Made by a program: the position numbers and the translations under genes. DNA of 64,000 nucleotides from Euborellia annulipes (lineage: Eukaryota; Arthropoda; Insecta; Dermaptera; Anisolabididae). Positions within the stretch are counted from its first letter, which is position 1, and every line of letters starts with the position of its first letter. This document shows, piece by piece, positions 1 to 10,217 of the stretch. The notes beneath the pieces were generated by a model. It saw only the letters and a program-made list of their open reading frames with translations, searched no databases and was not told the DNA's origin. The stretch lies in NCBI GenBank assembly GCA_023213315.1, contig JAKCPI010013796.1, forward strand, positions 1 through 64,000, read 5' to 3'.

Positions 1-723
1 TGTGTGACAGCCTATCCATGTTGGGCGTCTCTGTCGCATCTGACCTGTCTTGGAATGAACACATCTCCTCAGTGGCGAAATCTGCAGCAAGGAAGATTGA
101 CTTCTTATTCAGGTCCAAGCGATTTTTACAAACCCTCACACCTTCTCACCATCTACAAGGCCCAAATCCGCCCCTGTCTCGAATACGGCTCTCATCTGTG
201 GAGAGGAGCCTCAAAATATTCTCTTGCTACCCTTGATGCAATTCAGAAACGAGCCGTCAGGCTAATTGACGATTCTACCCTCACCGACTCCCCTCGACTC
301 GCTGGCTCACCGAAGAGATGTCTCTGCCCTTTCCCTTTTCTATAGATACTATCACGGCAGGTGCTCTGATGAGATAAAATCAATAATTCCCCCAAAGCAT
401 GCTTTGCACGTAGCACACGTTTTGCCGACTCCCAACACTCTTTCGCGGTCAAATTGGAAAAGTGCCGGACCACTTCATTCGCGAATACATATATCCCCAT
501 GACTTCAAGGAACTGGAACTCTCTCCCAGCCTCTATCTTTCCCAGCACCTATGATCTTCAAACCTTCAAAACCAGGGTGCATAGACACCTACGTCTACAC
601 CCTCTCACTTAATCAACTTTCCCTTCTCTTCGGTAATGCAAGGGTCTTTCGAGATCCATAGGGGCTACATCTTTACTGGTGCACCCCTTCTTGCATTCGA
701 TTGCATTAAAAAAAAAAAAAAAA
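1..723 (+). pseudogene. 3' end of a CR1/Jockey-type LINE, frameshifted
   Basis: This is the C-terminal end of a non-LTR retrotransposon reverse-transcriptase protein, then its 3' UTR and a poly-A run (708-723). Fragments in three frames belong together: SWNEHISSVAKSAARKIDFL (frame of base 18), LEYGSHLWRGAS and IQKRAVRLI (frame of base 4), and LAHRRDVSALSLFYRYYHGR (frame of base 266). A later piece reads like RDWNSLPAS..FPSTYDLQTFKTRVHRHL. These are the usual region after the RT active site in CR1/L2/Jockey-like LINEs. The polymerase core lies outside the window, and at least two frameshifts make it non-functional. Clade assignment within this group is tentative. Confidence 0.8.
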
Positions 724-842
724 GTTGCCATCTTCACTTTTTTTTTTTTTTTTGAACTTTTCTAGAAAACTGTTTAAATCAATTTTTTTTATATTATTAT
801 TATTGAAAAGCTCAGGAATTAGAAACATTGAGAAATTTGAAC

Positions 843-925
843 CAATGAGTGAATATTGATGAGGCAGTCCAAAATTCAAAAAAAAAAAGAAGATAATTTA
901 AGCTATCTTTTTATTGAAAGTTTTT
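843..925. repeat. Fragment of a Penelope-like repeat end
   Basis: The stretch carries GATGAGGCAGTCCAAA and AGAAGATAATTTA..CTATCTTTTTATT. The same words form the outer edge of the palindromic repeats at 20,000-20,424 and 38,091-38,469, so this is a solo, degraded end of that family. Confidence 0.6.
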
Positions 926-1000
926 GTAGCATAATTTTTATATATTGAACGAGACAATAAAAGAGTGTGTCTCTGCTGAATTATAAATTTTTATTTATAA

Positions 1001-1040
1001 CGAGACTATAGTTTCGAGGGGTTTGCCCTCTTCATCAGTC
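1001..1040 (-). ncRNA. Hammerhead-ribozyme-like motif
   Basis: On the minus strand the core reads CTGATGA, one extra A, stem II GAGGG/CCCTC, GAAA, the self-complementary stem III ACTATAGT and cleavage-site C. Stem I is weak, with only two pairs next to the core. This arrangement matches type I hammerheads with minimal stem III known in Penelope-like elements. Activity is uncertain because of the weak stem I. Confidence 0.5.
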
Positions 1041-1135
1041 TATTACAATTGATTCACAGGAATTAATGTATGAATGGAAAGCGAAAATTTCCACGTGAAT
1101 GAGTTAAGAATTGTGACTTATACTTATTTTATTTT

Positions 1136-1302
1136 TGGCTGTAGGTGGCGTTAATGGGGTTTTTATTTGTGCGGCTATTTTTATGTCATCATATAATAAT
1201 TCACCAAAAGAATTCTTAAATCGAAAAACAGAAATTTCCGAAAGCCTTATCTTAAAAAATAGCCGCGCAAATAAAAACTCCATTAACGCCACTTACAGCC
1301 AA
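1136..1302. repeat. Short palindrome, MITE-like
   Basis: Arms of about 50 bp (1136-1183 and 1250-1302), sharing GTGGCGTTAATGG and TTATTTGTGCGGCTATTTTT with few mismatches, enclose about 65 bp. This looks like a small foldback MITE lying within the outer inverted repeat. Open frames across it on both strands are by-products of the palindrome. Confidence 0.7.
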
Positions 1303-1402
1303 AAAATAATACAAGTATAAATAACTTATGAGGAGAATTTTCTAGGTTAGGTTTAACAAAAGGAAATATTAAAACAAATGTATGTTTATTTGAGTTTGAT
1401 TG

Positions 1403-1444
1403 ACTCGATATATATTTCGGGTTATTAGCCCATCTTCAGGAGTT
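1403..1444 (-). ncRNA. Hammerhead-ribozyme-like motif (left arm, family B)
   Basis: Mirror copy of the motif at 1565-1605, with the same stem I ACTC/GAGT, core and self-complementary stem III, on the opposite strand. Confidence 0.6.
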
Positions 1445-1564
1445 CAAATAAAAACTGAATACAAATTTGTAAAAACGTTTAACAAGTAAAATTTTTGAGA
1501 GAGAAGAGAAAAAAAATTTTACTTGTTAAACGTTTTTACAAATTTGTATTCAGTTTTTATTTGA

Positions 1565-1605
1565 ACTCCTGAAGATGGGCTAATAACCCGAAATATATAT
1601 CGAGT
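1565..1605 (+). ncRNA. Hammerhead-ribozyme-like motif (right arm, family B)
   Basis: Stem I is ACTC (1565-1568) with GAGT (1602-1605). The core CTGAAGA (N7=A) is at 1569-1575, followed by one unpaired T, stem II GGG/CCC, GAAA at 1590-1593, self-complementary stem III ATATATAT, and C17 at 1601. All invariant core bases are present. Stem II is short at three pairs. Confidence 0.65.
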
Positions 1606-1851
1606 GAATCAAACTCAAATAAACATACATTTGTTTTAATATTTCCTTTTTTGTGAAACCTAACCTAGAAAATTCTCCTCATAAGTTATTTATAATGTTT
1701 CACCTAGAACCGACACCTAAATCCTTAAAAATTACAAGTATAAGTGACAATTCTTAACTCACCCACGTGGAAATTTTCCCTTTCCATTCAATACATTAAT
1801 TCCTGTGAATCAATTATAATAGACTGATGAAGAGGGCAAAGCCCTATTTTA

Positions 1852-2322
1852 AGTCGATTCTTGCACGTTTTCAGTAGAGATTGCCATTAATAGTCAAAAC
1901 ATAAAAAATGGTATGCAATAAGGTTATTCCTCTAGTATTAGATAAGAATCGATCGTTTTTTTTTTGATTTTAAGTCGATTCCTCCATGTCTTCAGCAATG
2001 GTTACCAATAATAATCGAAGGGTCAAAAATCTAATGTAGAATTGTTATTCCTCAAGTATTAGATGAGAATCGATGGCTATTTTTGATTTTAAGTCGATTC
2101 CTCCATGTCTTCAGCAATGGTTACCAATAATAACCGAAATGTCAAAAATCCAATGTAGAATGGTTATTCCTCGACTATTAAATGAGAATCGATCATTATT
2201 TTTGAATTAAAGTCAACATGAACTGCAAATTGCAAGTGATATCTGATTAATAATAAAGGAATAAACATATTAATATTTCAAATGAATTTGGATAAAGTTT
2301 AGCAACGATCCGTTGCAGTTTA
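1852..2322 (+). repeat. ~120-bp tandem units plus 3' end of an unclassified element
   Basis: Nearly three units contain TTTTAAGTCGATTC, then TTCAGCAATGGTTACCAATA, then TTATTCCTC. The last is followed by a terminal segment ending in the hairpin GCAACG-ATC-CGTTGC and AGTTTA. The same unit and end recur at 23,350-23,862 and in part at 57,948-58,107; the end alone recurs in the short copy at 34,961-35,557. A hairpin near the 3' end suggests a Helitron-type element, but no CTRR end is visible, so the class is open. Confidence 0.65.
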
Positions 2323-2542
2323 TTTTATATTCAAATCGGCTCGAAATTTATTGCTATATACCCTATATTTGTCAATGTTGTGTCACTTCACGGGCGACTT
2401 CCAGAGCCATTACTGTCGATCGGTCGACCAGGTCTACGACTTGGTTCCAAGCCACCAGGTGATGAAAATTCAAATACTTCGGTCCGTTAGCGTTTCAAAA
2501 GTAAATCTTATTGCAGAACATCTCAAAGTGGAATATATTCCT

Positions 2543-3748
2543 CAGGGCCGGATAAAGGGCGATTGGAGCGATTGGGCCCAATCGGGCCCCCCATTTGAAA
2601 GGGCCCCGCGTTACCATCAAAATGAACAAAAAAAATTTGGAAATTTAAAGCAAATTGCTTTTGACGATAATGGATAAATTATGAATTATTCAAATAATTA
2701 AAAATATATTTATTTTAAGTTCGCATTGCTGGATGAATTTCAAAATATGGAAAAAGAAGTACTTCAAAAACATGCAGCTGAATTAGAAATTTCTCTAACA
2801 GATTCTAAGTTAACAGAAAATGATGTACCAAAGGTGAAAGAAGCTGATATAGACGGAAAAATGTTAGTTGAAGAAATGGAAGCTTTGAAATCTAATTTTT
2901 CCTTCAGAATTTTTTGAAAATCCGTTTAAAATGTTCAAATTTTTATCGGATAATGATAGAGCAACGGCATTTCCAAACTTGTTTATTGCTCTCCGAATAT
3001 TCTTAACAATTCCAGTAAGCGTTGCTTCTGGAGAGAGATCATTTTCCAGGCTAAAACTAATAAAAAACTATCTGAGATCGACAATGAATCAGGATAGATT
3101 AAATAGTTTAGCAATTATGTCGATTGAAAGTGAAGACGCAAGGAAATTAGATTTTCAAACAATTTTAGAAGAATTTACAGAACAAAAACTTAGAAATATG
3201 TAAATTATGTATTCATATTCGGTGATGTAAATTTATATTCAATTAAATGTTTTTGTATTTTGAACATTTTTATTTTTTAATTTATGTAGAAGTTTACCTA
3301 TCTGATGATCCATGACATTTGATATATTTATATATATATATATATTTACTACAATTCTCATCTGTCTGATTCTTTGGGGGAATCGAAACAGATGAATTTT
3401 GTTCAGTTTTTCAATAATAAATTTTATTTAGAATGTTTATATGTTAACATTTAAATGAAAGCGAAAGTTAAAACTTTTATCCGGTCACTGCCCTATTTTG
3501 GTGCACTTGGGACCAGACTCGTTTTGATAGTGAACCAAGAGTTGAAAAAAAGATACAGGACCCAGCCGGGTATGATCCGACATCTTCTGCGTTAAGCCCG
3601 CAAATGCCTTCTCCATTTAGGCGATGGATCCCCTGACTAAATGTTACATATATATACTGAATTTGAATTTTATTTAAATATTTAATATATAGAGAGGGCC
3701 CCGCAAAAAAAATCCAATCGGGCCCCGCACCTATTCGATCCGGGCCTG
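2543..3748 (+). mobile_element. hAT-superfamily DNA transposon, internally deleted
   Basis: The ends CAGGGCCGGAT (2543) and inverted CAGGCCCGGAT (3748) match hAT terminal repeats. They are flanked by 8-bp target duplications ATATTCCT (2535-2542) and ATATTACT (3749-3756), with one mismatch. At 1.2 kb the element is far shorter than an autonomous hAT and retains only the 3' part of its transposase. Subterminal GGGCCCC-rich repeats occur at both ends. Confidence 0.9.
2726..3203 (+). pseudogene. hAT transposase C-terminus (dimerisation domain), frameshifted
   Basis: Two frames (2726-2917 and 2931-3203) join across a frameshift near 2900. The second reads LFIALRIFLTIPVSVASGER then SFSRLKLIKNYLRSTM and RLNSLAIMSIE. 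This is the hATC dimerisation region, of the kind also annotated as zinc finger MYM-type protein 1-like. The N-terminal BED finger and the catalytic RNase H-like core are missing, so this copy cannot make active transposase. It sits in the same orientation inside complete hAT terminal repeats. Confidence 0.85.
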
Positions 3749-3756
3749 ATATTACT

Positions 3757-4336
3757 TAAAAAATAAAGGATGTTTTTTATTTGTATTTTAAAAATAAAAC
3801 TTGATGTCACAAAAATTTCCAGAAGGCTTGAGGGAAGAGCGTAATGGTAGAGTATTCACCTGAGTCACTGGGAAAACGAGGGAGAGAGAGAAGGGTCGTA
3901 TGAGGCGGAGGTGAGGGTCGCTCGAGAGGCTTCACTCTTTCCATCACCCGATGATTCGAATAGTTCATCAGTAGCGTCTATTCAATTTGCATTCTCTCCC
4001 TAAGCATCTATTCAGAATGTTTTTAACTGAATGATTGCAGCCAAAGAAGTGGAGGGTCGGAGGTGTGATTATATATTTTTCTACAAGGGAGTCGAATAGA
4101 ATTGAAAGCACTGACCTTCTATTTTGAGACGCTCTAGAAACTCTATTTACTCTGGATTAATAAATACATTTCAATCACGAAATACATGAATGAATTTATT
4201 AATTTTATAAAATAAAATTTAAAAAAGATACTGAGATGAACACACTACGTGACTTTAGCATGCAACCGCACCCATCATAATCACGAAAAACAGCGGCGTT
4301 AGTAAATGTACCTATTCATATTAAACGAATAAAAAT
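3757..4336. other. No gene recognised
   Basis: AT-rich sequence after the hAT element. A purine-rich patch at about 3890-3910 and a tRNA A-box-like word (GCGTAATGGTAGAGTATTC, about 3840) were seen, but no B box follows, so no SINE is called. Confidence 0.5.
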
Positions 4337-4430
4337 TATATATCGTCGCCTTAGAGTATAAACATGCTAACTCAGAACAAGGACATTTCACAGACCAGAG
4401 AAAAATCAAACAAATTTTTCATATTTTTAA

Positions 4431-4730
4431 CCGACTTCAAAAAAGGAGGAGGTCTCAATTCGACTGAATTTTTTTTTTTTGTGTCTATGTTACCTGATAT
4501 CTTCGCCAATTGTGAACCGATTTCAATAATTTTTTTTTGCATTGGGTTCAGTCTAGTACCCGATTGGTCCCATTTTTTTTTTCATTGGTATTGGACCTTT
4601 TTTGTTATGTTTGTTCAGGCATAACTTCTTTGTTTATTAGCCGATTTGAATTATTCTTTCTGCGTTTGGATCAGTATAGCTCCTAGGATAGTCAAAAGAT
4701 ACCTAACTATATAATTAAAGTTTTGAGCAT
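4431..4730 (+). repeat. ACCGACTTCAAAAA-family element, 5' part
   Basis: It begins AACCGACTTCAAAAAAGG and continues with GTTACCTGATATCTTCGCC and GATTGGTCCCA. The same order is seen at 31,829-32,014 and inverted at 35,570-35,925. This is a dispersed non-autonomous family whose other end is the inverted GAAGTCGGTT. The transposon class was not recognised. Confidence 0.6.
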
Positions 4731-5239
4731 CTTTTTTTTGAAAATAGTTGGTAGTTTTTTCAAAAAATCAGCTCGGGTTCAGATTAACCAAGATGTATTT
4801 TAAAAGAGAAAGAATTCAATCAATCTTTTTCGGACAAATTCTAAGATTTTAGTAGAAATATTATTAAATTGCGATATCAGAGGGGATTCATCCCCCCAGG
4901 AGTCGAACCTGAGAACTAACACGCTATCCGGGCAGTCAGCTCACACCCTCGAGACAAAAACCTCTCTCTGAATCGCAATATATGATATAAGCACAGAAAT
5001 TTTTTACTCCATTCTTCTAGAACGGAAATTAAAAAATTTAGCTTAAAATGAAAAAAAGTTTTTCATACAAGTCCTCTTATTTAAATGTATAATTAAAGTT
5101 TTGAGCATCTTTTTTTTGAAAATAGTTGGTAGTTTTTTCAAAAAATCAGCTCGGGTTCAGATTAACCAAGATGTATTTTAAAAGAGAAAGAATTCAATCA
5201 ATCTTTTTCGGACAAATTCTAAGATTTTAGTAGAAATAT
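4710..5239 (+). repeat. Direct duplication of ~155 bp
   Basis: Bases 4710-4867 recur almost unchanged at 5089-5239 (sharing GATTAACCAAGATGTATTTT). The second copy is followed by part of the first in inverted form (about 5240-5335), giving a foldback. A tRNA-like sequence lies between the copies. Confidence 0.8.
4885..4958 (-). repeat. tRNA-derived sequence (pseudo-tRNA or SINE head)
   Basis: On the minus strand a perfect B box GGTTCGACTCC (4899-4909) lies about 30 bp after an A-box-like TGAGCTGACTGCCCG. The T arm pairs (CTCAGG / CCTGGG). The acceptor stem does not close, so this is not a working tRNA gene. The sequence is homologous to the tRNA-like core at about 42,640-42,720, including the following CCCCTCTGA. 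Confidence 0.6.
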
Positions 5240-5364
5240 GGGGGGATGAATCCCCTCTGATATCGCAATTTAATAATATTTCTACTAAAATCTTAGAATT
5301 TGTCCGAAAAAGATTGATTGAATTCTTTCTTTTAAATATTAACTATTTATTTATTTATTTTATG

Positions 5365-5480
5365 TATGTTCAGTGAGAACTTTTTGCCACGTGGACCGAT
5401 TTCGATGATTCTTTTTTTTATTGGAAAGGGGGTACCTGGTCCCATATTAATTTGGTTAAGTTCTGATGATATGATCAATG
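5365..5480 (+). repeat. ACCGACTTCAAAAA-family internal fragment
   Basis: Contains ACCGATTTCGATGATTCTTT and ATTGGAAAGGGGGTA, matching the segment after the LINE insertion at 33,060-33,140. Confidence 0.55.
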
Positions 5481-5959
5481 ACGCAATAACGTAAATCTCT
5501 CTTCTTATGAGCAAATAATCAAAATTATAATAAATAAAATCTTTTATAAAAAACAATCTTAAAACATTAATTTAAAACTCTCAAACATTTCGAGAGAATT
5601 TCTATATTTATGAATTGAATTTTATTATCAAAGCCGGACGGTGGGGAGACCCATCGCCTTGATTTGGGGGAAAAGGGAATGTGAAATATTTGGGGGGAGG
5701 GGGGTTTTATCTAATTAGATTTTCCTCTTTTTAAAAAAAAGCCAAAAAAGGAGAAGGGGCACCCGTTGGGGGGGGGGAAACCTCCCGAAGCAAAAAAAAA
5801 AATTATTAATTAAATTATTATTAAATAATAGTTGTTGTAATAATTTTTATAAAAAAAAAAAAAAAAAATATAAAAGCCGGACGCTTTCTCTTACGAGATG
5901 CATGCAAGGTATTATATTTAGTCACTATAAATAACATCAAAAAGAGAAAAATAAAAATA
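5481..5959. other. No gene; low-complexity sequence
   Basis: AT-rich DNA with G-rich patches (5640-5790) and a poly-A run near 5860. The word AAGCCGGACG occurs at both 5631 and 5873. Nothing coding was recognised. Confidence 0.5.
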
Positions 5960-6142
5960 ATTTTTATAAAAAAAAACCGACATCAAAAAATTAAATTCAA
6001 CAAATAAAATAATAATAACTCAAAAATAAAATAAAATGCACTTAAGATAATTATTTTATACCTTTTAGTGCATTTTATTTTATTTTTGAGTTATTATTAT
6101 TTTATTTATTGCATTTAAGTTTTTTGAAGTCGGTTTTATTTT
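5960..6142. repeat. Palindromic 3' end of the ACCGACTTC family
   Basis: An AAAACCGACATCAAAAAATT arm and its inverse AATTTTTTGAAGTCGGTTTT-like arm pair across about 180 bp, with TAATAATAACTCAAAAATAA inside. The arrangement resembles the larger palindrome at 33,171-33,577. Confidence 0.6.
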
Positions 6143-6309
6143 TTTTTTTTATATAAAATATTTTTCTACAACTTACGATCGTAATTTTAAGTAGAAATTT
6201 TACTTGGACGATGCTGCATCTCTTTTTTTTCGAACGGTATTAATATGTCAAATATAGTATATTAAAAAAAATGGATTTAGCACGTTTACATTCTAAGGCG
6301 ACGATATAA

Positions 6310-6693
6310 AATATATATATTATTTTGAAAACGGCTTTAACGATTTTGGTAAAACAAACTTTATTAAAAACTTTCGAGGATAAGAAAACGTTCTGAATAG
6401 TTCTCTACCTTGGGAAGATTCATTTTAATTGTTTTTTTCTTAATTAAAGTAATAGTGAGTGTGTCAATAAAAATTCATAGATATACGTAACTGTACTTAT
6501 GGGAGAATCGAAATTGTGTCCCTGATAAATTTCTGTCACTAGATGGAAGGGTGATTATTTATTTCATGACATCTAATTATTAATTCTATTTAAGTAACTC
6601 GAAGAGATGTCATTCCTATCAGGATTTTCGCCAATACTTAAAGTACCCTATTGGATGTTTTGACTAATATCTAGTCTAATCTAGACTAATATC
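6310..6693. other. No feature recognised
   Basis: AT-rich sequence without coding or repeat signals that could be matched within the window. Confidence 0.5.
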
Positions 6694-7339
6694 AAGTCCA
6701 ACCTTTTGGCTTACACGGGCCACATTTGAAGAAAAAAATTGTCTCGGACCGCGGATAAAATATTATAATTCTATTGATATTTGTTATTCAAAAAAGATAG
6801 TTAATAATGTAGAAATAAGAACTTTATTATTTTTTTAGCTCATAGTGAGCTTCTAATTTTACTTTTCGTAAATTTTATACTTGAAAATAGCTTCTCGTAT
6901 ATGTAAATACATACCTACATACTTACAAAAAGTGATATTATGTATTAGTATTTGTTTATATTTTTTCCTGGCTAGATAATTAATATAAAATAAAGAGACA
7001 ATATTCAATTTTTCTTTCAGATCGGTATCTAATTGTTGTTCTAGAACATTCAATCAGAAAGTTTGCAAGTAGAAAATTTATTTCTAATGAAAATGGAGTC
7101 GAAAATAGACCAAAATGATGATTATTTTTTCGGAAATCTTGAAATCTAGTTCCAGATTCAAAATTTAAAATTAGCACTTTTATTTTTCGAAAACTTCACA
7201 GTAGATTTTCAGATTTCTTATTTTAGAGAAAAAAAATTATCAGGCCAAATTGTTGTGTGTTTTCCAGTATCTACATATAAATCTCAATGTTTTAAGGAAT
7301 TTTATGACTTTATATTGGGCCACGGGTTGGACAGCCCTG
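6694..7339. mobile_element. hAT-type non-autonomous element
   Basis: The left end CAAGTCCAACCTTTTGGC..CGGGCCACA and right end GGGCCACGGGTTGGACAGCCCTG are imperfect inverted repeats of the CAGGGGTGTCCAACC type found in many hAT elements. The left end recurs with a better terminus at 48,210. The interior has no transposase. Short open frames inside are not conserved between copies. Confidence 0.7.
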
Positions 7340-7604
7340 GTTTAAATCGAATGGGATTAAAGAAGGATATGAGGAATGATAATTTATTTTTTAAAAGGGT
7401 CACGGATATAATAATCCCTGACTATCCATTATCTATTGACATGTAAGAACGTGCAAAGATCTAAAAGACAAGTCCTGACAAGTTTTAGTCCAGGAGAGAA
7501 ATTATCAATTAATTGTGATTGTTCTAGAAAACCCCAATTCCTTGTCTCCTTGTACTAGAATGATAACTATAGACTTGGTTAGTGTCGTAGCATATAAAGA
7601 AAGA

Positions 7605-7832
7605 ATTTTTAAATATTGAAATTATTATTTTTTTATCTTATATAGTTGAGCTTATAATTTTGCTTTTAGTGAATTTTATTCTTGAAAAAAGCTTCACGTA
7701 TTGTACAAATGTACATTCATATTTCGAAAAAGGGAATAAATATATCTCTACATATAAATCTCAATGTTTTAAGGAAGTTTATGATTTTATGTTGGGCCAC
7801 ACTCATTGTTGGCCACAGGATGGATACCCCTG
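7605..7832. mobile_element. Right-end fragment of the same hAT-type family
   Basis: Matches the distal part of 6694-7339 (ACATATAAATCTCAATGTTT, TTGGGCCACAC) and ends in GGATGGATACCCCTG. It is 5' truncated. Confidence 0.65.
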
Positions 7833-9221
7833 ATCTAGTCACTACTTTATTAACGTACTTTTTTTAGATTTTAAAAAAATTTCCAAAAAGGGCTAAAAAA
7901 TTTCAATTGGAAAGAAAAAGGTATTAAGAGCTAAAATAGCGGCAAAAAGTGCAAGTCGGACTCGTATACAGAAGATTCATTTTTTCAGGGGCGAGATATT
8001 TTATCAATAATTTCGGGATATACCGTATATGTTAATATAAATTTTTTTAAATAAAATCCTAATTTTTTCTTTAACATTTTATTTTAAATTTTCGTTGATT
8101 TACATTTATGCCTAGTGTTGCTAGCTGATTTCATGGGGCAGCGACCCTATCCTTCCCCCTTTCGGTTGACTGAGAAAAAGGGACAAGAAAAAACTTGTTT
8201 GATAAAATCACTAGCAAGTGATTTTTTTGTAATGTCTCGCTAATAATGCAATCATGTTTGATATAAATACAAATTGGAGAAAAAAGTGAAAAACTTTTTT
8301 CAAAACTCGCTATATGGTATCATCTATTTAAAGCCTTAGTAGTAATAATAAAGCAATGCTTTTCAACCTTCTTACATCTACGCAACTCTATTATATTTTC
8401 TTTTTAGAACAGTAATGAAAAAAACACTGTTTGTTTTTATGTCAAAAGAATTAAATAAAAATTTCAATATTTATTAGTGAAATGAATTTTTAAATAATGC
8501 TTTATAATTTTTAATGTAAATTATAAATAAAAAATGCATCGAAACTGTAATTATTGTAGGTTCTCTCTGTTCCAATTAAAACAATAAGTAAATGGTGTTC
8601 TGTTTGAAGTGGATAGAAACCAAAAGGAAAGATGAAGTGTTTGTAGGGTGATCGTCTGTCTCTGAAGTTCAATGTGCTGATGAAGGCGTGAGTCATCAAT
8701 TAGTGAGCCCTATCTGCCCTTTTCACCCTTCCTGGCTTGCTTGCTTTTTCTCTCTCCAATGCATGCACATTCAATCTAATGGTAATGATGAAGGCGTGTG
8801 TCTGTCGCCCGTTCGACTCAGAAAGTTCCTTTCGAGTTTTCATGAAAGATGATCCAAAAAGAGGAATGAAAACAAAATCAGAATAATTTGGGGGATGAGA
8901 TGGGAAAAGATGATAAAAGGTTGCAACTAACGAAAGATAATTCTCATATTCCTAAAAATTAAAACTCAAACGAATGAAATCAATGGCTAACCCAAAGGTT
9001 CACAAAATTTTCCTAGTTGCGGCGTCTTTTTTCAATTAAATTTTTTCCATGGCGAAGAAGTTTACAAAATTTTGTCTATACATTGGTGGCAATATTTACA
9101 TTTCTCTCTCTCTCCTCTCTATTTACAGTAGTAGCATTTATCTTTGTATTCTATACATATGTCAAAAAATCCTTTTGATAAAAACAATAAAAAACTAAAA
9201 ATATTAAAAGTAAATATATCA
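7833..9221. other. No gene recognised over 1.4 kb
   Basis: AT-rich DNA with a CT-rich stretch at about 9100-9120 and a near-repeated ATGAAGGCGTG (about 8680 and 8787). Coding and RNA signals were not found. Confidence 0.5.
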
Positions 9222-9389
9222 AAGCATATTTGGTCTCACTAAAAATAGTCTTGTAAAAGAATCGATAAAAATATATTGAAAATTAATAGTTTATATTTCA
9301 TTATTCGTGTCCATGATTAATAATTAAAGGAATCGTAGGGAGTTGGACAAGACTTTAAATTAAATTAAATACAAGTTTTGATTAAATAT

Positions 9390-9429
9390 GCCATACGTTT
9401 CGTTGCTGTTTTGCAACTTCTTCAGTGGC
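9390..9429 (-). ncRNA. Hammerhead-ribozyme-like motif (left arm, family C)
   Basis: Exact mirror of the motif at 9667-9706. Confidence 0.65.
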
Positions 9430-9666
9430 TCATTTATTAAACTTATTTGTCAGGATTTTTTACTACGAGAAAAAACATTTCAAACAGTATTCTTTTTTCT
9501 ATCACAATTCATTCAATTCATCAAATAACATAAAATATAAACCTTTTAAACAAAGTAATTGTTTTCTGTCAAAAAACTAAAAGAATCAAATTGAACAAAG
9601 AAATTTTTTTTTATTATTATTATGTACTAAGATATCATTAAGAAGATTATTATGTACTATAAATGA

Positions 9667-9706
9667 GCCACTGAAGAAGTTGCAAAACAGCAACGAAACG
9701 TATGGC
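9667..9706 (+). ncRNA. Hammerhead-ribozyme-like motif (right arm, family C)
   Basis: Stem I is GCCA (9667-9670) with TGGC (9703-9706). The core CTGAAGA is at 9671-9677, then one unpaired A, stem II GTTGC/GCAAC, GAAA at 9695-9698, self-complementary stem III ACGT (9698-9701), and cleavage-site A at 9702. All core positions fit the H17 rule and all stems pair perfectly. Confidence 0.7.
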
Positions 9707-10217
9707 ATATTTAATCAAAACTTGTATTTAATTTAATTTAAAGTCTTGTCCAACTCCCTACGATTCCTTTAATTCATAGTTTATTTTTCTATGAAAATCA
9801 AAAATTCAGTTCACAGAGGGGACCCTTTATATTTATTTTAGATTTTTTCGAAAGTGTGTTAAATTTTTTCGCTTTATATCAAAACAAATAGAGTATTTGG
9901 TCTCTCTAAATACGTATTTCGATAAAAATATCTTGGGAATTAATAATTTATTTTTCAATGAAAATCAAAAATTCAGACTACAAGAGGGACCCGTATTCCG
10001 GATTTTTTCAAGGGTATCAAAGTTAAATTTTTTCGCTTTATATCAAAACAAATACCGTATTTGGTCTCTCTAAATACCTACTCTTGTATTAGAATCGATA
10101 AAAATATCTTGGGAATTAATAATTTATTTTTCTATAAAAATCAAAAATTCAGACCACAAGGGACCCTTTGTATACATTTCAGATTTTTCGAGGGTGTCGC
10201 ACTTTTTCGCCTCTGGA

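Larger units (their letters stand above)
1323..1690. mobile_element. Penelope-like palindromic repeat, family B
   Basis: Two arms of about 175 bp (1323-1496 and 1511-1690) are near-perfect inverted copies around a 14-bp AG-rich spacer. Each arm carries a hammerhead motif. The right flank reads ATGTTTCACCTAGAACC, which also follows the palindromes at 20,945-21,425 and 24,817-24,973, so these three are related. Inverted pLTR-like copies are typical of Penelope-like elements. No RT sequence is retained here. Confidence 0.7.
1005..1848. repeat. Outer inverted repeat of a nested palindromic element
   Basis: A left arm of about 125 bp (1005-1130, containing TCAGTCTATTACAATTGATT and CCACGTG) is repeated inverted at 1735-1848. 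Two further palindromes are nested inside (1136-1302 and 1323-1690). The right arm is truncated inside the hammerhead, so only the left one keeps the whole motif. Confidence 0.75.
4337..6309. mobile_element. Composite region bounded by ~32-bp inverted repeats
   Basis: The sequence TATATCGTCGCCTTAGA then TAAACATGCTAA (4337-4370) returns inverted as TTAGCACGTTTACATTCTAA then GGCGACGATATA (6277-6309). Between them lie pieces of the ACCGACTTCAAAAA family, a duplicated ~155-bp segment and a tRNA-like sequence. Either an old DNA transposon was filled with later insertions, or the termini belong to a long non-autonomous element. No transposase remains. Confidence 0.5.
9324..9774. mobile_element. Penelope-like palindromic repeat, family C
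   Basis: Arms 9324-9440 and about 9660-9774 are near-perfect inverted copies sharing GGAATCGTAGGGAGTTGG and TACAAGTTTTGATTAAATAT. The ~220-bp middle is AT-rich and unique. Each arm carries a complete hammerhead fold. No coding sequence. Confidence 0.75.
9222..10195 (+). repeat. ~170-bp tandem repeat interrupted by a palindrome
   Basis: Units share TATTTGGTCTC, ATCGATAAAAATAT, AATTAATA..TTTATTTTTC and AAAATCAAAAATTCAGA. A partial unit (9222-9305) precedes the palindromic insertion at 9324-9774, and two and a half units follow (9775-10,195). The palindrome therefore landed inside an existing array. Confidence 0.75.

Noticed and set aside
2351..2677. 108-codon frame spanning the hAT left end
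   Set aside because: Crosses the hAT terminus and target duplication, so it is a chance frame.
3835..3900. SINE head (A-box-like GCGTAATGGTAGAG)
   Set aside because: No B box at the expected distance and no second copy in the window.
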